From Owenia fusiformis (Eukaryota > Annelida > Polychaeta > Sabellida > Oweniidae), in NCBI GenBank assembly GCA_903813345.2, contig CAIIXF020000009.1, forward strand, positions 18,193,759-18,257,758: a DNA stretch of 64,000 nt, read 5' to 3'. A program made the position numbers and the translations under genes. The notes below the pieces were generated by a model. The model was not told the origin of the DNA and ran no database searches. It was given only the letters and a program-made list of their open reading frames with translations. Below are positions 1 through 12,644 of the stretch, piece after piece. Position 1 is the stretch's first letter, and the number at the start of each line of letters is the position of its first letter.

Positions 1-287
1 TTAATTAGTAACAAATATTAATTTAGTTACAGTGACAATAGCAAATCTGATTGGCCCAAAATAAAGATTTCCTATTATTATACTTTGGCGTCAATGTACG
101 TTTCTCTATATTTTACTTGAATCATTGAATAACTCATAAAGTCTGTTTTACTACAAAAAGGTGAGTATGTACATGTATTAAAAGTCATTTTTTCATAATA
201 GTTGGCAGAAATGGAGGTTAATCTACTGGGATAGTTGATTGGCAGCTGTCCATCAATCTAAACAAAACTGGTCTTCTTAAACAGTCC

Positions 288-592
288 CAAGGAGGATTGG
301 CTCCCAGAGTGCACCACCGATATTCTGTCCCATATATGGGTATGTCGTAATACAAAATTCGAATTCAAACAGCCGCCATTTTGTTCACTTCAACATTTAA
401 ATCGTGAATTTTGGTCTTATTTCCAAACGAAAAATTCCAAAACTCACAAGAAATGATCGAGATATTGGTTCGAATCTTTTGAACTGTTTATTTTGAATTT
501 ATAGTCGGTTTTAATTTCAGAAAATAACGACATTTCGACGTTTTCATTGTTGGAAAATATCGAGTTTCGATCCTGGGAGCCAATCCTCCTTG
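288..592. mobile_element. hAT-like MITE, 305 bp
   Basis: Seen: a perfect 20 bp terminal inverted repeat (CAAGGAGGATTGGCTCCCAG at 288-307, its reverse complement at 573-592), flanked on both sides by the same 8 bp, aacagtcc (280-287 and 593-600). An 8 bp target duplication is typical of the hAT superfamily, so a hAT-type non-autonomous element is the likely reading. The interior has no open frame worth calling. Identical duplications and ends suggest a fairly recent insertion. Confidence 0.8.
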
Positions 593-618
593 AACAGTCC
601 CATATTATCAACCATATA

Positions 619-791
619 CAGTAAAACCTGTATTAGTGAACACTTCTCTCTAGTGAACACCTGTGTTTAGTGAACACCACTTCAAGACATTTTACATTGA
701 CTCCTGCATAAAAACCCTCTATAGTGAACACCTACCTACAGTGAACACTTTTTGTGGCACCATAGCTTTTCACTATATAAAGGTTTTACTG
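619..791. mobile_element. TA-flanked MITE with CAGTAAAACCT ends
   Basis: The 173 bp segment begins CAGTAAAACCT and ends with AGGTTTTACTG, with TA on each side (617-618, 792-793). The interior repeats the phrase AGTGAACAC several times in direct orientation. TA duplications and these ends fit the Tc1/mariner/pogo group of non-autonomous elements. A related but longer element (GGTAAAACCT ends) lies at 33597-33905. Confidence 0.75.
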
Positions 792-793
792 TA

Positions 794-1755
794 ATAGCTG
801 AAATAATTAATCACAATGATCTGATATGTGGTAACTATAAGTGCAATCAAATCAGGAAACTTTATATGAATCTTCAAACATACAAGTCATGACCAACAAC
901 ATATTTAAAAACTAGCTTAAATAAAGAACTTTTGCATGTTTTCTTCCTGTATGTGTCATATATGGTTTGAGAAATTTTTTTTGCCTTAAATACATATCCC
1001 CCACCCCCTTAAACTTTCACATAATGACTGTTTTTAAAAGGAACATATGTTGTGTTAAATGTTTAAATTTTTGTACTCCATGCTAAATGGGAAATAAAGA
1101 AATATATATATATAAATCACACTTGGCAAGACGTGAAAGATAACCATCTGTAGGGGAGTTGTGTTTTACATGCAAGTTGTATTTATGATATATGAAATTA
1201 TTAATGCATCTTGGCTTAAATAACTTATCACACAGCATGTTTATTAAATTTTGATATTTTCAATATAATCTTTTAAACCTTTTTTGATTGCTGCCAAAAG
1301 GACACTCTAAATACTGAAGTGCTAAATGATATATCCAGACATGCAGTGTGATCTGATAAATAGAATGTATTTTCTAGTTTTCCCTTTTGTGTTTTCTATG
1401 TTAAAGAGGGCTAGAGCTATACCCTGATTTTATTGGCCAGTATTATAGCCCTCTGACTAGTATTGAATATTGTACAATTTGTCACTAGCCAATCAGTGAG
1501 TACTGCAGGGCCTACTAGTATGTTTACTTATTCCATAAAAGGACATTGCTGATTGGCTAAGCAAATTCAGAGATTTCTGCAAATTAAAGAGTGTAGGAGA
1601 ATCATTTCCCCTCAAAGGGTGGTAAGACCTCAACCAGAACAGTGAATAATTAGAGGTGAACTATTCAAGTGTCTTGTCCTGAAAGTTGAAATATAAAAAT
1701 AAGAACCCTAGATAATCTACCACATATAAATTGATGCCAATTGCCAACTTATATA
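794..1755. other. no gene seen
   Basis: AT-rich DNA with stops in all frames. I see no splice-flanked open segment, RNA gene or clear repeat here. Confidence 0.5.
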
Positions 1756-2747
1756 CAGTGTGTCTCAAAAAAAATGTTACACTTACAAAAAGTTCAATAT
1801 CATTCATGATTTTGACTTTTCTTCTAAAATATACTTAGATACCAAAAGACCAGCCTTTCTCGAATAAATCCACACCATCAGATTCAAAGTCCATCCATGA
1901 TTGGCTGCACAGGACAGATTTTAAAAACGCGTGTGAAATCTGATTTGCGCCAACTTCTCAGTGGTTGGACATGTGGTGATCAATTCTTTTTTGGTGTGAA
2001 TGCTGTAGACAGTGATATCTTGATATGATCAATGATCCAGTTGTTTCTTTCCTGGATGGAAATACAACATTTCATTGTCAAAGGTTCAATTTCGTTACGT
2101 ATGATGGCAACAGGATGGTGCAAAGGCCTGTGGCAGATCGTTTGGTAGAACTCTTTGGAAATCAGACGATAGCATTGAATTACCCAAATGATTCGCCCCT
2201 AGGGTCATCCCACTTTACACCCTTGATTTTTTAAAGGGCCTCTGAAAGCGCTTTACAGCATCACAAACTAACCTAAATGAACTTCTACAAAAATAACTGA
2301 TGGAATCAGAGTGATATTACAATGCATGATCGCATTGGCAAGGGTACCTCAGATCCTCAGATTTGCTTTCATAATCAACGTTTTGAGGGGACCACATGTT
2401 TATGTGGATAGACCCAATGACCATATGTAAGACAAATAGGAAAATTACAGAATGACTCAGTTAAAGGTCAAGCTTCTGCTCGGAAGAAAGTCAAAGGTTA
2501 AAGAAACTGTTCCTCTTTTGTCATTTGGTCCATCCAATCACTTAGAAGTTGGCGCAAGTCAGATTTTACTATGGGACACTAAAAGCTGTCCTGTGGAGCC
2601 AATCAAGGACAGATTTTGAATCTGATGGTGTCAAATTATTCGAGAAAGATTTGTCTTTTGGTATATACGTATATATTAGGGGAAAAGTCAAAATTATGAA
2701 AGATATTGAACTTTTTGTAAGTGTAACATTTTTTTTGAGACACTCTG
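1756..2747. mobile_element. decayed Tc1/mariner-like transposon with long inverted repeats
   Basis: Seen: ends CAGTGTGTCTC (1756) and GAGACACTCTG (2747), each bordered by TA. The left ~220 bp and the right ~220 bp are inverted copies of each other with scattered differences, reading inward as far as the phrase GCGCCAACTTCT. The centre holds a ruined transposase frame (separate entry). TA target sites and the transposase remnant place it in the IS630-Tc1-mariner superfamily. Inverted repeats this long are unusual for the group, and the divergence between them indicates an old copy. Confidence 0.75.
2025..2420 (+). pseudogene. transposase C-terminal remnant (Tc1/mariner type)
   Basis: The open segment at 2025-2234 ends in YPNDSPLGSSHFTPLIF, which lines up by eye with the family's WPPRSPDLTPLDFFLWG block around the last catalytic acid. 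Beyond the stop at 2232, shifted or stop-broken frames read NLNELLQK and HVYVD, resembling the end of such transposases (the LNELR and HFEHL region). Frameshifts and stops make it non-functional. The N-terminal DNA-binding part is not recognisable. This identification rests on motif resemblance only. Confidence 0.5.
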
Positions 2748-2749
2748 TA

Positions 2750-4770
2750 GTTAACAGCCCTGACAAATAAAAAAAAAAAAAAATATAGAATATCAAGTTT
2801 TATCAATATACTTGACATATGTTACTTCTTAACGTATACTAATTTATATCTTATCTTACGTAAACCCCTCCCCCAAACCTTGCATTAAAAAGCATAACAA
2901 CACAGTGATAAACATAAGAGAAAGATTTACCATAGAAGGGTTTATAGATTACCAAAGCATACAAAATAAGTGATACATTAATAATTTGTTTTTCAAACCC
3001 TGTTCATGATTACTAAGTCCTTTATAAATAACATATCTTCACACATCAATATTTTGATAGACGACCTGTATTTTACAAACTGATTTATAAAGCCTGGAAC
3101 ATTTATCTGGGAAGCTATTCAATATTTCCAGTTTCCAATTATATAGGAACCTTGATATTAGATTGATAGACTGCATCAATAAATATGAATCCTTTTATTT
3201 GTCAGCAAGATGGCAAAAAGGCATTCAGAGGCCAGTAGTTTCACCATTATTAAACAAAATATGCCTGTTCTCTCTGTTAACTTCAGTGAAAAAAGTTAAC
3301 TTCTAATGATTATCAGTGTTTTGGTAAAAAATAATTGATATAAGTGTTTGGGTAACAAATAAAGGAGAATGGCAAGATTCTAGTCAAGAATGATATTTGG
3401 ATTAATTCTAGAATCAGAGATCCAAAATTTGAAGAAAACGTGAATCCTTAGAAGATAATCCTCAGATAATCCCAATTAAACTGGTTTCAAGACTAAAATT
3501 AATAGATTGATGTACCCCATTATTAATGTGCTAGAATAGCACGTAAGGAAATCCATTTAGGTTAAGAGACGTATCTTTTTCATAATCTTTTTGTACGGAT
3601 CTTAGAATCTGGGTGGCATTCACTTGTCTATGTGCTATCTACTCATTGATTTGAACTATTTCCAGTTGATTGATTCATTGATTAATTGATCGATTAATTG
3701 ATTCACTGGCTGATCTATTGATTAATTGGAAGTAAACTTCATGGACAACCAAAATCCCGCTGTTCACAGAATATGTATAAAAAAATACTTCATAATCTTA
3801 AACCCGACTGAAAATCTACAGAAAAACTATTGCAATTTCGAGACAAAACCATGCTTGACTAAAATTATTTTTATAGACTACTTACCATTAATTAATAGTT
3901 GACGATTAGTCAAGCCAAGGTCAATATTTCAAACGCTTAGTCACATAAAAGCGACATTTGTTGGTGTACCAAATTGACCAATTTATATCACATCCAATAC
4001 CAAATAGAACAGCATTCGCTATGTCTATTGTCAAAAATGTTTTCATTGGATAAGAATACCAACTAACAGGGTTAAATTGGACCTAATCTGATCACTTACC
4101 AAGCCCTACTAGTTAAACTAACAAATAAATGTAAAACCAGTTGATGGTCAGATTTGAGATGATCAAAGCTCAACATCACACTTTTAACATAACATGTATA
4201 TTAACTGTTCTTTCTACACTTAAACGGCCACTCTTACATTACCATTTCCCCTGATTTAGGAAGCCATTTTAAGGCATATGTTTGATATGTATATATAATG
4301 TTTGAAGCATACCATTATAGTTTGCTTTTGGGGTACAATCTTGTTGCTGTTGTATGCCCATATCTTAAAGGAATAATCCAAGATTTCAGTAATTTAAGCC
4401 GATTTTCAATAACATACTTTATATAGCCTATCACTCTGCTTATATGCGGATTACAGAGGCTATTGAAAATATTCAAAATCCTGTAAAGTTAGAATATTTG
4501 TCCAAACAGCTTAGTCTGGGAATAGTGTTAGTCAGCTAATGTGCTATAATGTCAAGCATAGGTCCTGAAACTGGCACCCTCTTTGACATACAACCATGTT
4601 TCTACAGTATATAAGCTGATATAAATATCTACAAAAGGGAAAAAACGTTACAAACTATGATCTTTGCATGTAAAGAATAATAATAAATCAGAGAGTGTTT
4701 TACTGTTCATATGGTTTATTTAATAACTTCAATGTTAAGCTATAAACATACAAGGTGTTAACATGACAAA
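2750..4770. other. no gene seen; low-complexity ATTGATTA tract
   Basis: No supported coding exon. A short A-run follows the transposon at about 2770, and 3655-3728 is a run of ATTGATTA/ATTGATTC variants. The rest is AT-rich sequence with stops in every frame. Confidence 0.5.
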
Positions 4771-5438
4771 ATGTCACCACCTAGTTGCTCACAATATTAT
4801 GAGTTCAATCTTAAGTAAGATTTTAAGTAACCCTTTTTAACCCCGAGAAGGTCATTGAAAGTGAAATCTCAAATCTAAAGTCAGATTTAAACTTCTAAGA
4901 ATTTGTAGATTATTTTGAAAAAAGTTGGTCAATTTGAAAAAAGATGAAAAGGTAAAAAAAATTTGAGCTTGAGAATGTCATTGAAGGTCAAAACTATTGC
5001 CAGATTTGAACTTTTGAGAATTTGAAGATGATTTTGAAAAAAGAAATTGGGCAATTTGAAGCAAGTTGAAAAAAGTTCTTTTTGACCTTTTTTTACCTTG
5101 AAAAGGTCAGTTAAGGTCAAATCTCAAATCTTAAGTCAGATTTGAACTTCTGATAACTTGTAGATAATTTTGAAAAAAATTGGTCAATTTGAAGCAAGTT
5201 GAAAAAATACCTTTTTGACCTTTTCAACCTTTTTTGACTTTGAAAGGGTCAATGTAAAGTCAGATTTGAACTTCTGAAAACTTGTAGATGATTTTGAAAA
5301 AAAATTGAAGTCAGTCTAAACAGTATTTGTTAAGTTATTGAAAGTTGTAAGAATTCGTTACAGACACCGATCGTCAACCGCCAACCCCCATAAAAAATGG
5401 AGACCATAACAATATGACACAACATTTGGTGGTGACAT
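4771..5438. mobile_element. tandem-repeat element with ATGTCACCACC ends (pearl/HINE-like)
   Basis: Seen: perfect 11 bp inverted ends, ATGTCACCACC at 4771-4781 and GGTGGTGACAT at 5428-5438. Inside are about four head-to-tail copies of a roughly 120 bp unit. The right end (AACAATATGACA followed shortly by TTGGTGGTGACAT) recurs in the 114 bp element at 54862-54975, showing a shared family. Short inverted ends around a central tandem array recall bivalve pearl and DINE-1/Helentron-derived elements; that class assignment is inference. No coding capacity. Confidence 0.6.
4845..5310. repeat. tandem array, ~120 bp unit, about 4 copies
   Basis: Each unit contains GGTCAAATCTCAAATC (or a variant), then AGTCAGATTTGAACTTCT, TTGTAGAT.ATTTTGAAAAAA and CAATTTGAAGCAAGTTGAA. 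Copies differ by substitutions and small indels. The array forms the core of the element at 4771-5438. Confidence 0.7.
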
Positions 5439-6581
5439 AAAAATGATACAAAAAATATGAATCTAAATCTATATAGAAGATGTTTAAGATCAAGTCAAAA
5501 ATATGGGGTAATTGTTGAAACCTTGATAATTTGTGACAAAATACCCAACAACATTAATTCTGATGCTACAACAAAACCTCTACCCTTTTAAGCCCATGCT
5601 GAAACCAATAGGCTACTCTCAAGTTTATATGTTAGCTCTCTCTCAGAGAGGTAAAGTGAAACTCTTACAAAGGGTTTGAGATACCCCCAGATTACATGTA
5701 TTAGTTCAAAAGCAAAGCTAATAGACTGTGTTACATGAATCAATGAAAGTGTAATTGGAAATCTGGAAGCTCACTTTGAGCGCTCATAGAATGGTCATTC
5801 TTTCTATTGATTTTTAATCACAGAATAAGAGATTACTGAATTTCTCAAAGGGTACACCATTTGATCTCTTAGGACGTAACGTCTCATCTGTTGACAAAAA
5901 TGTTTTTAGGTTGAGGACTACCAAGAACAGCTGCCAAGCATATTTTGGTGTCTAATATTTAAATATACAGGCATGTCCGAAGGATTTTGCAAGAGGAGGG
6001 CGACTTTAGCATGCGGATGGGTTATGCTGCACACCCACACAAAGTGTCAACGGTGCGTAATGGTGCAAGCTAAGGAGGTCTTATTCCCCAGAAAAAATTG
6101 AAGTTTAGACCCTCTCCAGTATATTCTGAGCATATCTGAGAGCAAATCCATAAAACACGCCCCCAACACTCCGGATTCCTTCGGACTGCCTATATAACTG
6201 AAGATTCCATTTTTTGTTCAAATTCACTTTTTTCAACATTTAGGACCACAATATTTTTCCAGAAAAAATGTGAAATCAAATGGTCTCTCCTTCATACATA
6301 AAAACAGCACCTTGCATTCCTTTACTGTTACATACTGGAAAACATGTTAATTTAGTTATTTTAGTTTTTTTATGTTATTTTTATAAAAATTTGCTCAAGG
6401 TCAGATTCATGAATTGTCATGCATTAGTAATTTTACTATTGATATCCATAAAATTCATAAATTGTGAATTGACACAAAAATACTTGAAGATTCTGAAGTC
6501 ATGAAAATTATATTTTTGAGTTTCAAATCTTTTACAGTAACATGCAATAATGCACATCGAGAAACTGAGACAGAATATCCT
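5439..6581. other. no gene seen
   Basis: AT-rich DNA without a supported exon, RNA gene or clear repeat. Confidence 0.5.
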
Positions 6582-7005
6582 AGATGCGAGTATAAATGAT
6601 CTTGATTTAAGTCATTAAAAATTCAAAATTCAGTCAAACTGATGTCATATTTGGAATCTACATGTAAAATTACATCTAGAAATATGGCTTTGGAAAGAGT
6701 CTATCAACTTTGAAAATTTAATTTTCTTTGAAAATGTGACTTCTAGGTCGGGGAGATTCCCAATAGCCCCCATGTTGTAAAATCACAAAAATGGAAATAT
6801 CTTTTCTTGTGTTGGGCAGATAATATTTTCTTTTACTGGACATATTTTAATTTGTATAACTATCAGATACATAAGGGTAGTATGAAAAATGAACCACTAA
6901 AACTGATGAATATTCAAGTTTAAGGGAATTTTGTAATACCCTGCCATGTTATTTCCCCCGAGTCAGCCACCTGGTGGCGAAACTGGTAACTACCTACTCG
7001 CATCT
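6582..7005. mobile_element. MITE family X, copy 1 (AGATGCGAGTA ends)
   Basis: Perfect 11 bp inverted ends (AGATGCGAGTA at 6582-6592, TACTCGCATCT at 6995-7005) enclose 424 bp. Much of the interior, including CAGATAATATTTTCTTTTRCTGGACA and the phrase ACTAAAACTGATGAATATT, recurs in the same order at 26049-27074. Two matching copies with defined ends support a dispersed element. No coding capacity; the superfamily is not determined. Confidence 0.65.
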
Positions 7006-7484
7006 GAGTAATTAAGGGAGACCAAATAGATACTGCACAGAGGTGTGACTGCACTATAGAAGCTTCCCATATTCTTATATTCCCAATCAAACAAATCCAT
7101 TGCTGTTTTTTCCCCATAAGTCACAGTTCTGTCCCGTTGGAGATGGTTGCCTAGCAACTGACTCATTTGTTTCCCTAACCATCCTGCTTCATTTCTTCTT
7201 ATAAAGTGTTCTCACATCTCACAAGTTAAATGGTTATTATATGTACCTTGATTAACACGAGTGTAACTCTAATGAGATTTCTTCTATTTGATGCATAGCA
7301 TGTTGACAATTCTTTAACTCTTCCATGAGTTAGTAATAAGTCTTAGTCATTTCTATCAATTTTTATTTTTTATTTTTCATACAGTGTTTGATATTATGCA
7401 GGCTGTGTCTCCATAGTTATCCTTTATATTTTTGTATCTAATCGAATAAATACACTTTTATTTTTTATTTCTCTTAGTACACAG
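7006..7484. other. no gene seen
   Basis: Unremarkable AT-rich DNA between two mobile elements. No supported gene. Confidence 0.5.
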
Positions 7485-8193
7485 TAGGGGTCCCACGATA
7501 CATCATCTTCAATTTTGATGCGAGCAACGATATTTACCTCACGATACGATACAAACGATACAAGCAATCTTAGTGCATAACATATAAAGGAGGAGGGAAA
7601 GTATCGCAACAGATTTCGGACAGTCATATGTTGGATTTTGACTATTTTCTGAGGATTTAAACAGGTGCATAAAGCACTCCTAGAGATGATAAAATAATTT
7701 CGACTTTGAGACAGGGAAGATGCAAACTACCCACCCACATGTTTTTTCTGAAATGTTTTGCTGATTTTCAACCCCTTCCACCCCTGCTTTTTTAATTTTT
7801 CTTGCATAAATGTGTTGTGTTTTGACACACCCCTTAATCTAAAGGAATAAGTGATTCCTTTTAGATGAAGTGGAAAACAATATTTCCCATGTTATTCTAC
7901 CAAAGGGAAAACTCATGCGATCCATTGGTTTCAGCTAATTTTGGTCACCCATAATGGATATCTTTAATATCCCCAGAAGGAATCACTAATTCCTTTAAAG
8001 GGATGAACTGTGTGTCAAAACGCAACATATCGAAAAAAAATTATCATACGATATAAGGTGCTTTTGAACATGATTTTGCTGTTTTTGGAAGTTAAAAATG
8101 ATACAGGATTTTAACCAATGTTCAAGGTGAGTATCGAAACGCTCGTATCGTGCCTAATTGCTCGAGCAAATCCGAGCAATCGCGAGACCCCTA
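7485..8193. mobile_element. hAT-like non-autonomous element carrying a nested foldback copy
   Basis: Ends are TAGGGGTCCCACGAT (7485) and ATCGCGAGACCCCTA (8193). The flanking 8-mers gtacacag (7477-7484) and gtagacag (8194-8201) match at 7 of 8 positions, as expected for an aged hAT target duplication. Subterminal CGATAC motifs are repeated on both sides. About 445 bp of the interior (7586-8030) is a copy of the foldback element found at 47664-48383, so this element was invaded after or during its formation. Confidence 0.7.
7586..8030. mobile_element. partial copy of the 720 bp foldback element
   Basis: Begins AAAGGAGGAGGGAAAGTATCG and runs in parallel with 47664-48130, including ATTTCTGAGGATTTAAACAGG-type, CCCACCCACATGTTTTT and TTTTGGTCACCCATAATGG stretches. 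It stops near the loop, so the second inverted arm is missing. It also lacks about 24 bp (the TTAGGCCAATGCATTATCTCC region) present in the other copy. Confidence 0.7.
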
Positions 8194-8201
8194 GTAGACA
8201 G

Positions 8202-11200
8202 GATAGAACTACTAGTAATCAATGCTAATTATTAACCTCCTCAGAGTTACCTCAAGCAAAAAATCTCTGTTAACGTCATAATGTCTTCTAAACTGAGTTT
8301 ATGGGATTCACAACTAAAACAGACTTAAGAAAGGCTATTTAGATTAATTGTTTTTTTTGGTGTTAAACATTGTCTCATTATATGAAATATTATTTCATTT
8401 CAGAATTTAATCAGTGTCACAGGCTCTGAAACATATGGAGAAAAACTTTTCAGTCTATGATAATTCTGATATAAAATAATAATTACTAGACCATGAATTT
8501 ATTCAATGCATGAAATATTGTTCTTTGGGTTAACAGTCAAAAGTTGAATATGTCACACACATCTGAAGAATTCTCCAGAAAGCCCATCATTGAAAAATTC
8601 ATGAGATGTGTCACAAAAATATAAAATATATGACAGATTGAATGTTTTAAATAAATAGAATATGAATAGTCAAATGTGAGCTTTCACTTATTATGATACA
8701 TTTGTATCTCTATAAGCAGTTTTTATCTGTTGTCATTTCAATTCAGAAGGCTCACAGCACATATCATTCATGCATTATTAAAAAATTACAATATTCTAAA
8801 AAATCAATGTAATTAATATAAGTGATTTATTGTTGTGTTAATGTGATATGTGCAGCTGAAATAACATATTGTATGTTAAGTCTACAATTTTCATTCAATA
8901 AATCAGAGAAGCATAAATCCTTGAGAGATGTGTTTCATGGGGAAAATTACAGATTGAAACATCACCTATATGTAGCATTGCCTCCTTTGGTTAAAAGAAA
9001 TCTCATTAAGGTAAAAACCACAGAAGATGATGACTTTTCTTAGAATTGTTTAATCTATCTAGTTTTTATGTAAATACAGTGTAATAGGTAAATGACAATT
9101 TTCACAGGGAGATGCATGTGATTGTGATAACACGAGTTATTACCTTTTCTTTAGCAGGGTGCTTCATCAAATTTTCATCAAGGTGGCAAACAATTTCAGA
9201 TTATTAACAAGGTGGCATATACTTTTCAAAGTTTAGGCACATAATTTTCAAATTTTCAACTAGGTGCCATGATCAGTTGCTTAAATGCCAGGTAGATCAC
9301 TGATTTCACTCCCTAATTGGAATATTTTGTCGCTGAAAGAACTGGAACCAGATGTTCAAAAACCTATAATGCACTCTCAGAATACCCTGAATCTATGTTA
9401 GCTAGCCATACTAGTCTCTGATTAAAACAGATAATTTTACAGTTATTTTGCTGATAGGATCTCAACTAAGCTTGCATGATGTTTTACAGGAGTGGATGCA
9501 TTGAATGTGTATTATATGAACTTTCAGGAAGGAGTTTTTTCTGAATTTATTCAAGAGTATAGTTGGCTCTTGCAAAGGGTAGTTCCAGAATAAATAACTT
9601 GTATGATAAATACATAGTTAACCTGAATCAAGGTCTTGCCATACCTGGATTTGGTGGAAAACATACTATAGATGGCAGCATCAATCAGAGCTAAACACAA
9701 GAAATTAAGGTGTTAGCTTTCTAGTGCATTGTGGGTTATTATTACCCTCCTTAGAATTCACAAGTTTGGGAATGTTTTTGATCACCTTTTTTATGATATA
9801 CTTTAAAAGGTGTATTAATAATGACAATATTATGACACATTTGACAAGTGACGTATTGACATGGTAAAAAGATGTGACGAACCCTTGACAACCTGACAGC
9901 TTTGACAATCACGCTATGTGACACCCCTCACATGAACATTCTAAAATGGTGTGTTTTTCTTGTTAACTCAATATAAACCAAGCTCCCAGGAATACTGTTG
10001 AACTTTACTAATGACATACTATATATTACAGCAATATATAAATAACCTGCGATATCTCTTCATTCATTATCTTTGTAAATGAAAATAACCATTCCCTGTA
10101 TTGACATAATTTGGAATGGATTAATTTAATATGTTCTCCTAGGTGGCAAATAATATTTTGTTATTTTTTGCCCCAATATTAATTTTATAATATTATTTGT
10201 GGTTTTGGTAATTTGAAATGAAGTACCATGAAATATGCCTTTATTCATTTATTTTGAAGTTTTTTTCTATTAAAAAAATAAGGAAAGTACTAAGCAAGTA
10301 CTGATTGAATATACTGGTAATAGATAGATCACGGTTCATACCTTGGAATATCAGGCTGATATTTCTGCCAAAAACCCTATTAATTTCATGCAAAAATAAA
10401 TAACCAAAATCATTCTTCAACAAGACTTCATTTTCTTCACAAGGACAAGAACTGCACAAACAATTTCATCAAATCAATTAATGACAGCTGCTTTGTCAAC
10501 AATACAACATATCAGCACAATTATTTAGGCCAAATCTCCCACTGAAGAATAAATCAAGAATAATGTAAAAGATCTAAATTAGATCCGGTGCAGCAGTGTT
10601 TTCTTGATAATTTTGGTTTATTGTTCTCTTGAGATACAAGATCACATTATTGGATATGTCCAGGAAAGGAATTACCCTTTGTGAGAGCCAGACTCTATCT
10701 ATACTCTGAATAATACAGAAATCCATTGATTTAGCCTACATCAAACCAGAAACTGTCATCAGAAATAATTAAAGACACTGCATTTTCTGCCTATAAGTAG
10801 CTATCATTCATTTCATATCTAATTTCCCATAAAAACAATGAAACCTTCACATGGTAAAACGTACGAGGTTTGTTTTATAATCTGTTTTATTTCGTTATTA
10901 CTATAGTTTATTACAATGGTAGTAACAAATATGGGTGACAAATCGCTATAAGCTAGCATTATGAGTTCACCCCCGTAACTCAGAAATAAATGGCATAACA
11001 AAACAAAAGGGTTTGTGTCCCTTCTACCCGAATAAATTATTAGCAATTGATTACTGACCCAACCTACCTCGGAATGTCCGATGATAACTCTCAAGAACAA
11101 TCATATGACAAATTTACAACTAATTTTCTTGACACAGCTAAAAATCATATCAGAGAGATTGACAAAAAACGAATTGTAAATCCGGTTATAAAATATCTTG

Positions 11201-12050
11201 AATCAAAAGATCACTGTACATGTTAAACACAAAATAATGGTTGCTTCCTTACCCGGATCTTGGACTTAACCTAATAATCTGTTATATTAAACAACCTTCC
11301 AAAAGTGTCCTTCTATGTCTGCCTCATATTTTCAATTTTAAGCTTCAAGACACTCTGTTGATTTTGGAAAAATGAGAAAGCTGAACCATAAGAAATACAA
11401 AAATATAACGAGGAATTCGCAGTAAATGATTGACATGATATTGGATAGAAATAGCAGGCTAGAGGACTCGACAGTTATGCTATTATGTTCATAGTGTTGC
11501 GCTTATTAATTTAATATTCATAGCTTTTCTTCTAACTGATTATCCGATCTATTTCATGATCTATTTCGCTAATTTCATAACCATGGTAACAGCAAAAATA
11601 TTTCATCAGAGCATGTAGTAGGTGTTTCCCTTGCAGGAAAGTTGATGCAGACTGATATTCATAATATGGTAGTTCTGTGGTCATGAGGGGGGGGTGTCCC
11701 ATCAGAAAAATAACATAGAGTTGTGCTTTGGAATGTAAAATACATAGAGTGGAAAAGGATGAAAAACCAGGAAATATAGTGAACACTCTAAATTGCATGA
11801 AAATATCAGCAAAATCAACAGATCAATCAGATTTCAAAGAAACAATGTGAAATATTCAAAAAACTAGGAAATTTTAGGCATATAGTATAGAATGATTTTA
11901 TACAGTAGTGTAATGAGTAAACCAATGAGCGAAATGCATTTACACATGCAACATATTATGACGTTATATAATGGTTGATTCTGTATATCATGTTTATACA
12001 AAAGTATGATATATTCACAAGTGATCGAAGGGAATAATAAGATCTATATG
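8202..12050. other. no supported gene
   Basis: Long AT-rich stretch with no convincing exon. An open + strand segment at 8822-9043 and - strand segments at 10241-10459, 10819-11100 and 11532-11798 have no recognisable motif and are probably chance. The segment just before 12055 (about 11960-12000) repeats the TAATGGTTGATTCTGTATATC phrase of the hairpin that follows. Confidence 0.45.
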
Positions 12051-12254
12051 GTCTTATTATCCCACCCTAAGTGCTTTATATGATTGTATAATAGCATTGT
12101 ATAACTGCAATATAAAACCAACACTCATCGTATATAACTCTTGAGAACGATATACAACTCCTGGATAGCGTATACAACTCCTGGGCAGCGTATACAACTC
12201 TTCGACTTGATATACAACTGCTGAATTTAGATTAACCTTTTATTGATTAAAGAT

Positions 12255-12431
12255 TAGGGTGGGATAATAAGATCATATAATGGTTGATTCTGTATATCGT
12301 TATACTCTCGTGAGTATATGATATATTCACTCGTTCCCTTCAGTCACTCGTGAATATATCATATACTCACTTGAGTATAAACACGATATACGGAATCAAC
12401 CATTATATAACCTCATATTATCCTACCCTAA
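12255..12431. repeat. central palindrome of the 12 kb hairpin
   Basis: Starts TTAGGGTGGGATAATAAGATC and ends with the inverted form (ATATTATCCTACCCTAA). The arms include TATAATGGTTGATTC and its inverse GGAATCAACCATTATA, then ATATGATATATTCAC and GTGAATATATCATAT around a short loop near TTCCCTTCAGTCA. Confidence 0.7.
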
Positions 12432-12464
12432 AGCTATATTGACCAGTTGTATATCAAGTCTAAG

Positions 12465-12644
12465 AGTTATATACGCTGCCCAGGAGTTGTATACGCTGCC
12501 CAGGAGTTGTATACGCTGCCCAGGAGTTGTATACGCTGCCCAGGAGTTGTATACGCTATCCAGGAGTGGTATACACTATCCAGGAGTTATATACGCTATC
12601 CAGGAGTTGTATACACTATCCAGGAGTTGTATATCGTTCTTAAG
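12465..12644. repeat. 20 bp minisatellite, about 9 copies
   Basis: Unit AGTTGTATACGCTGCCCAGG with first-half copies nearly identical and later copies carrying CTATCC or CACTATCC variants. The inverted left arm (about 12130-12220) has only four or five copies, so the array has expanded on one arm only. Confidence 0.85.

Noticed and set aside
8822-9043. 73-codon + frame ending near a GTAAAA donor-like site
   Set aside because: No acceptor, no recognisable motif, and only one such segment; probably chance.
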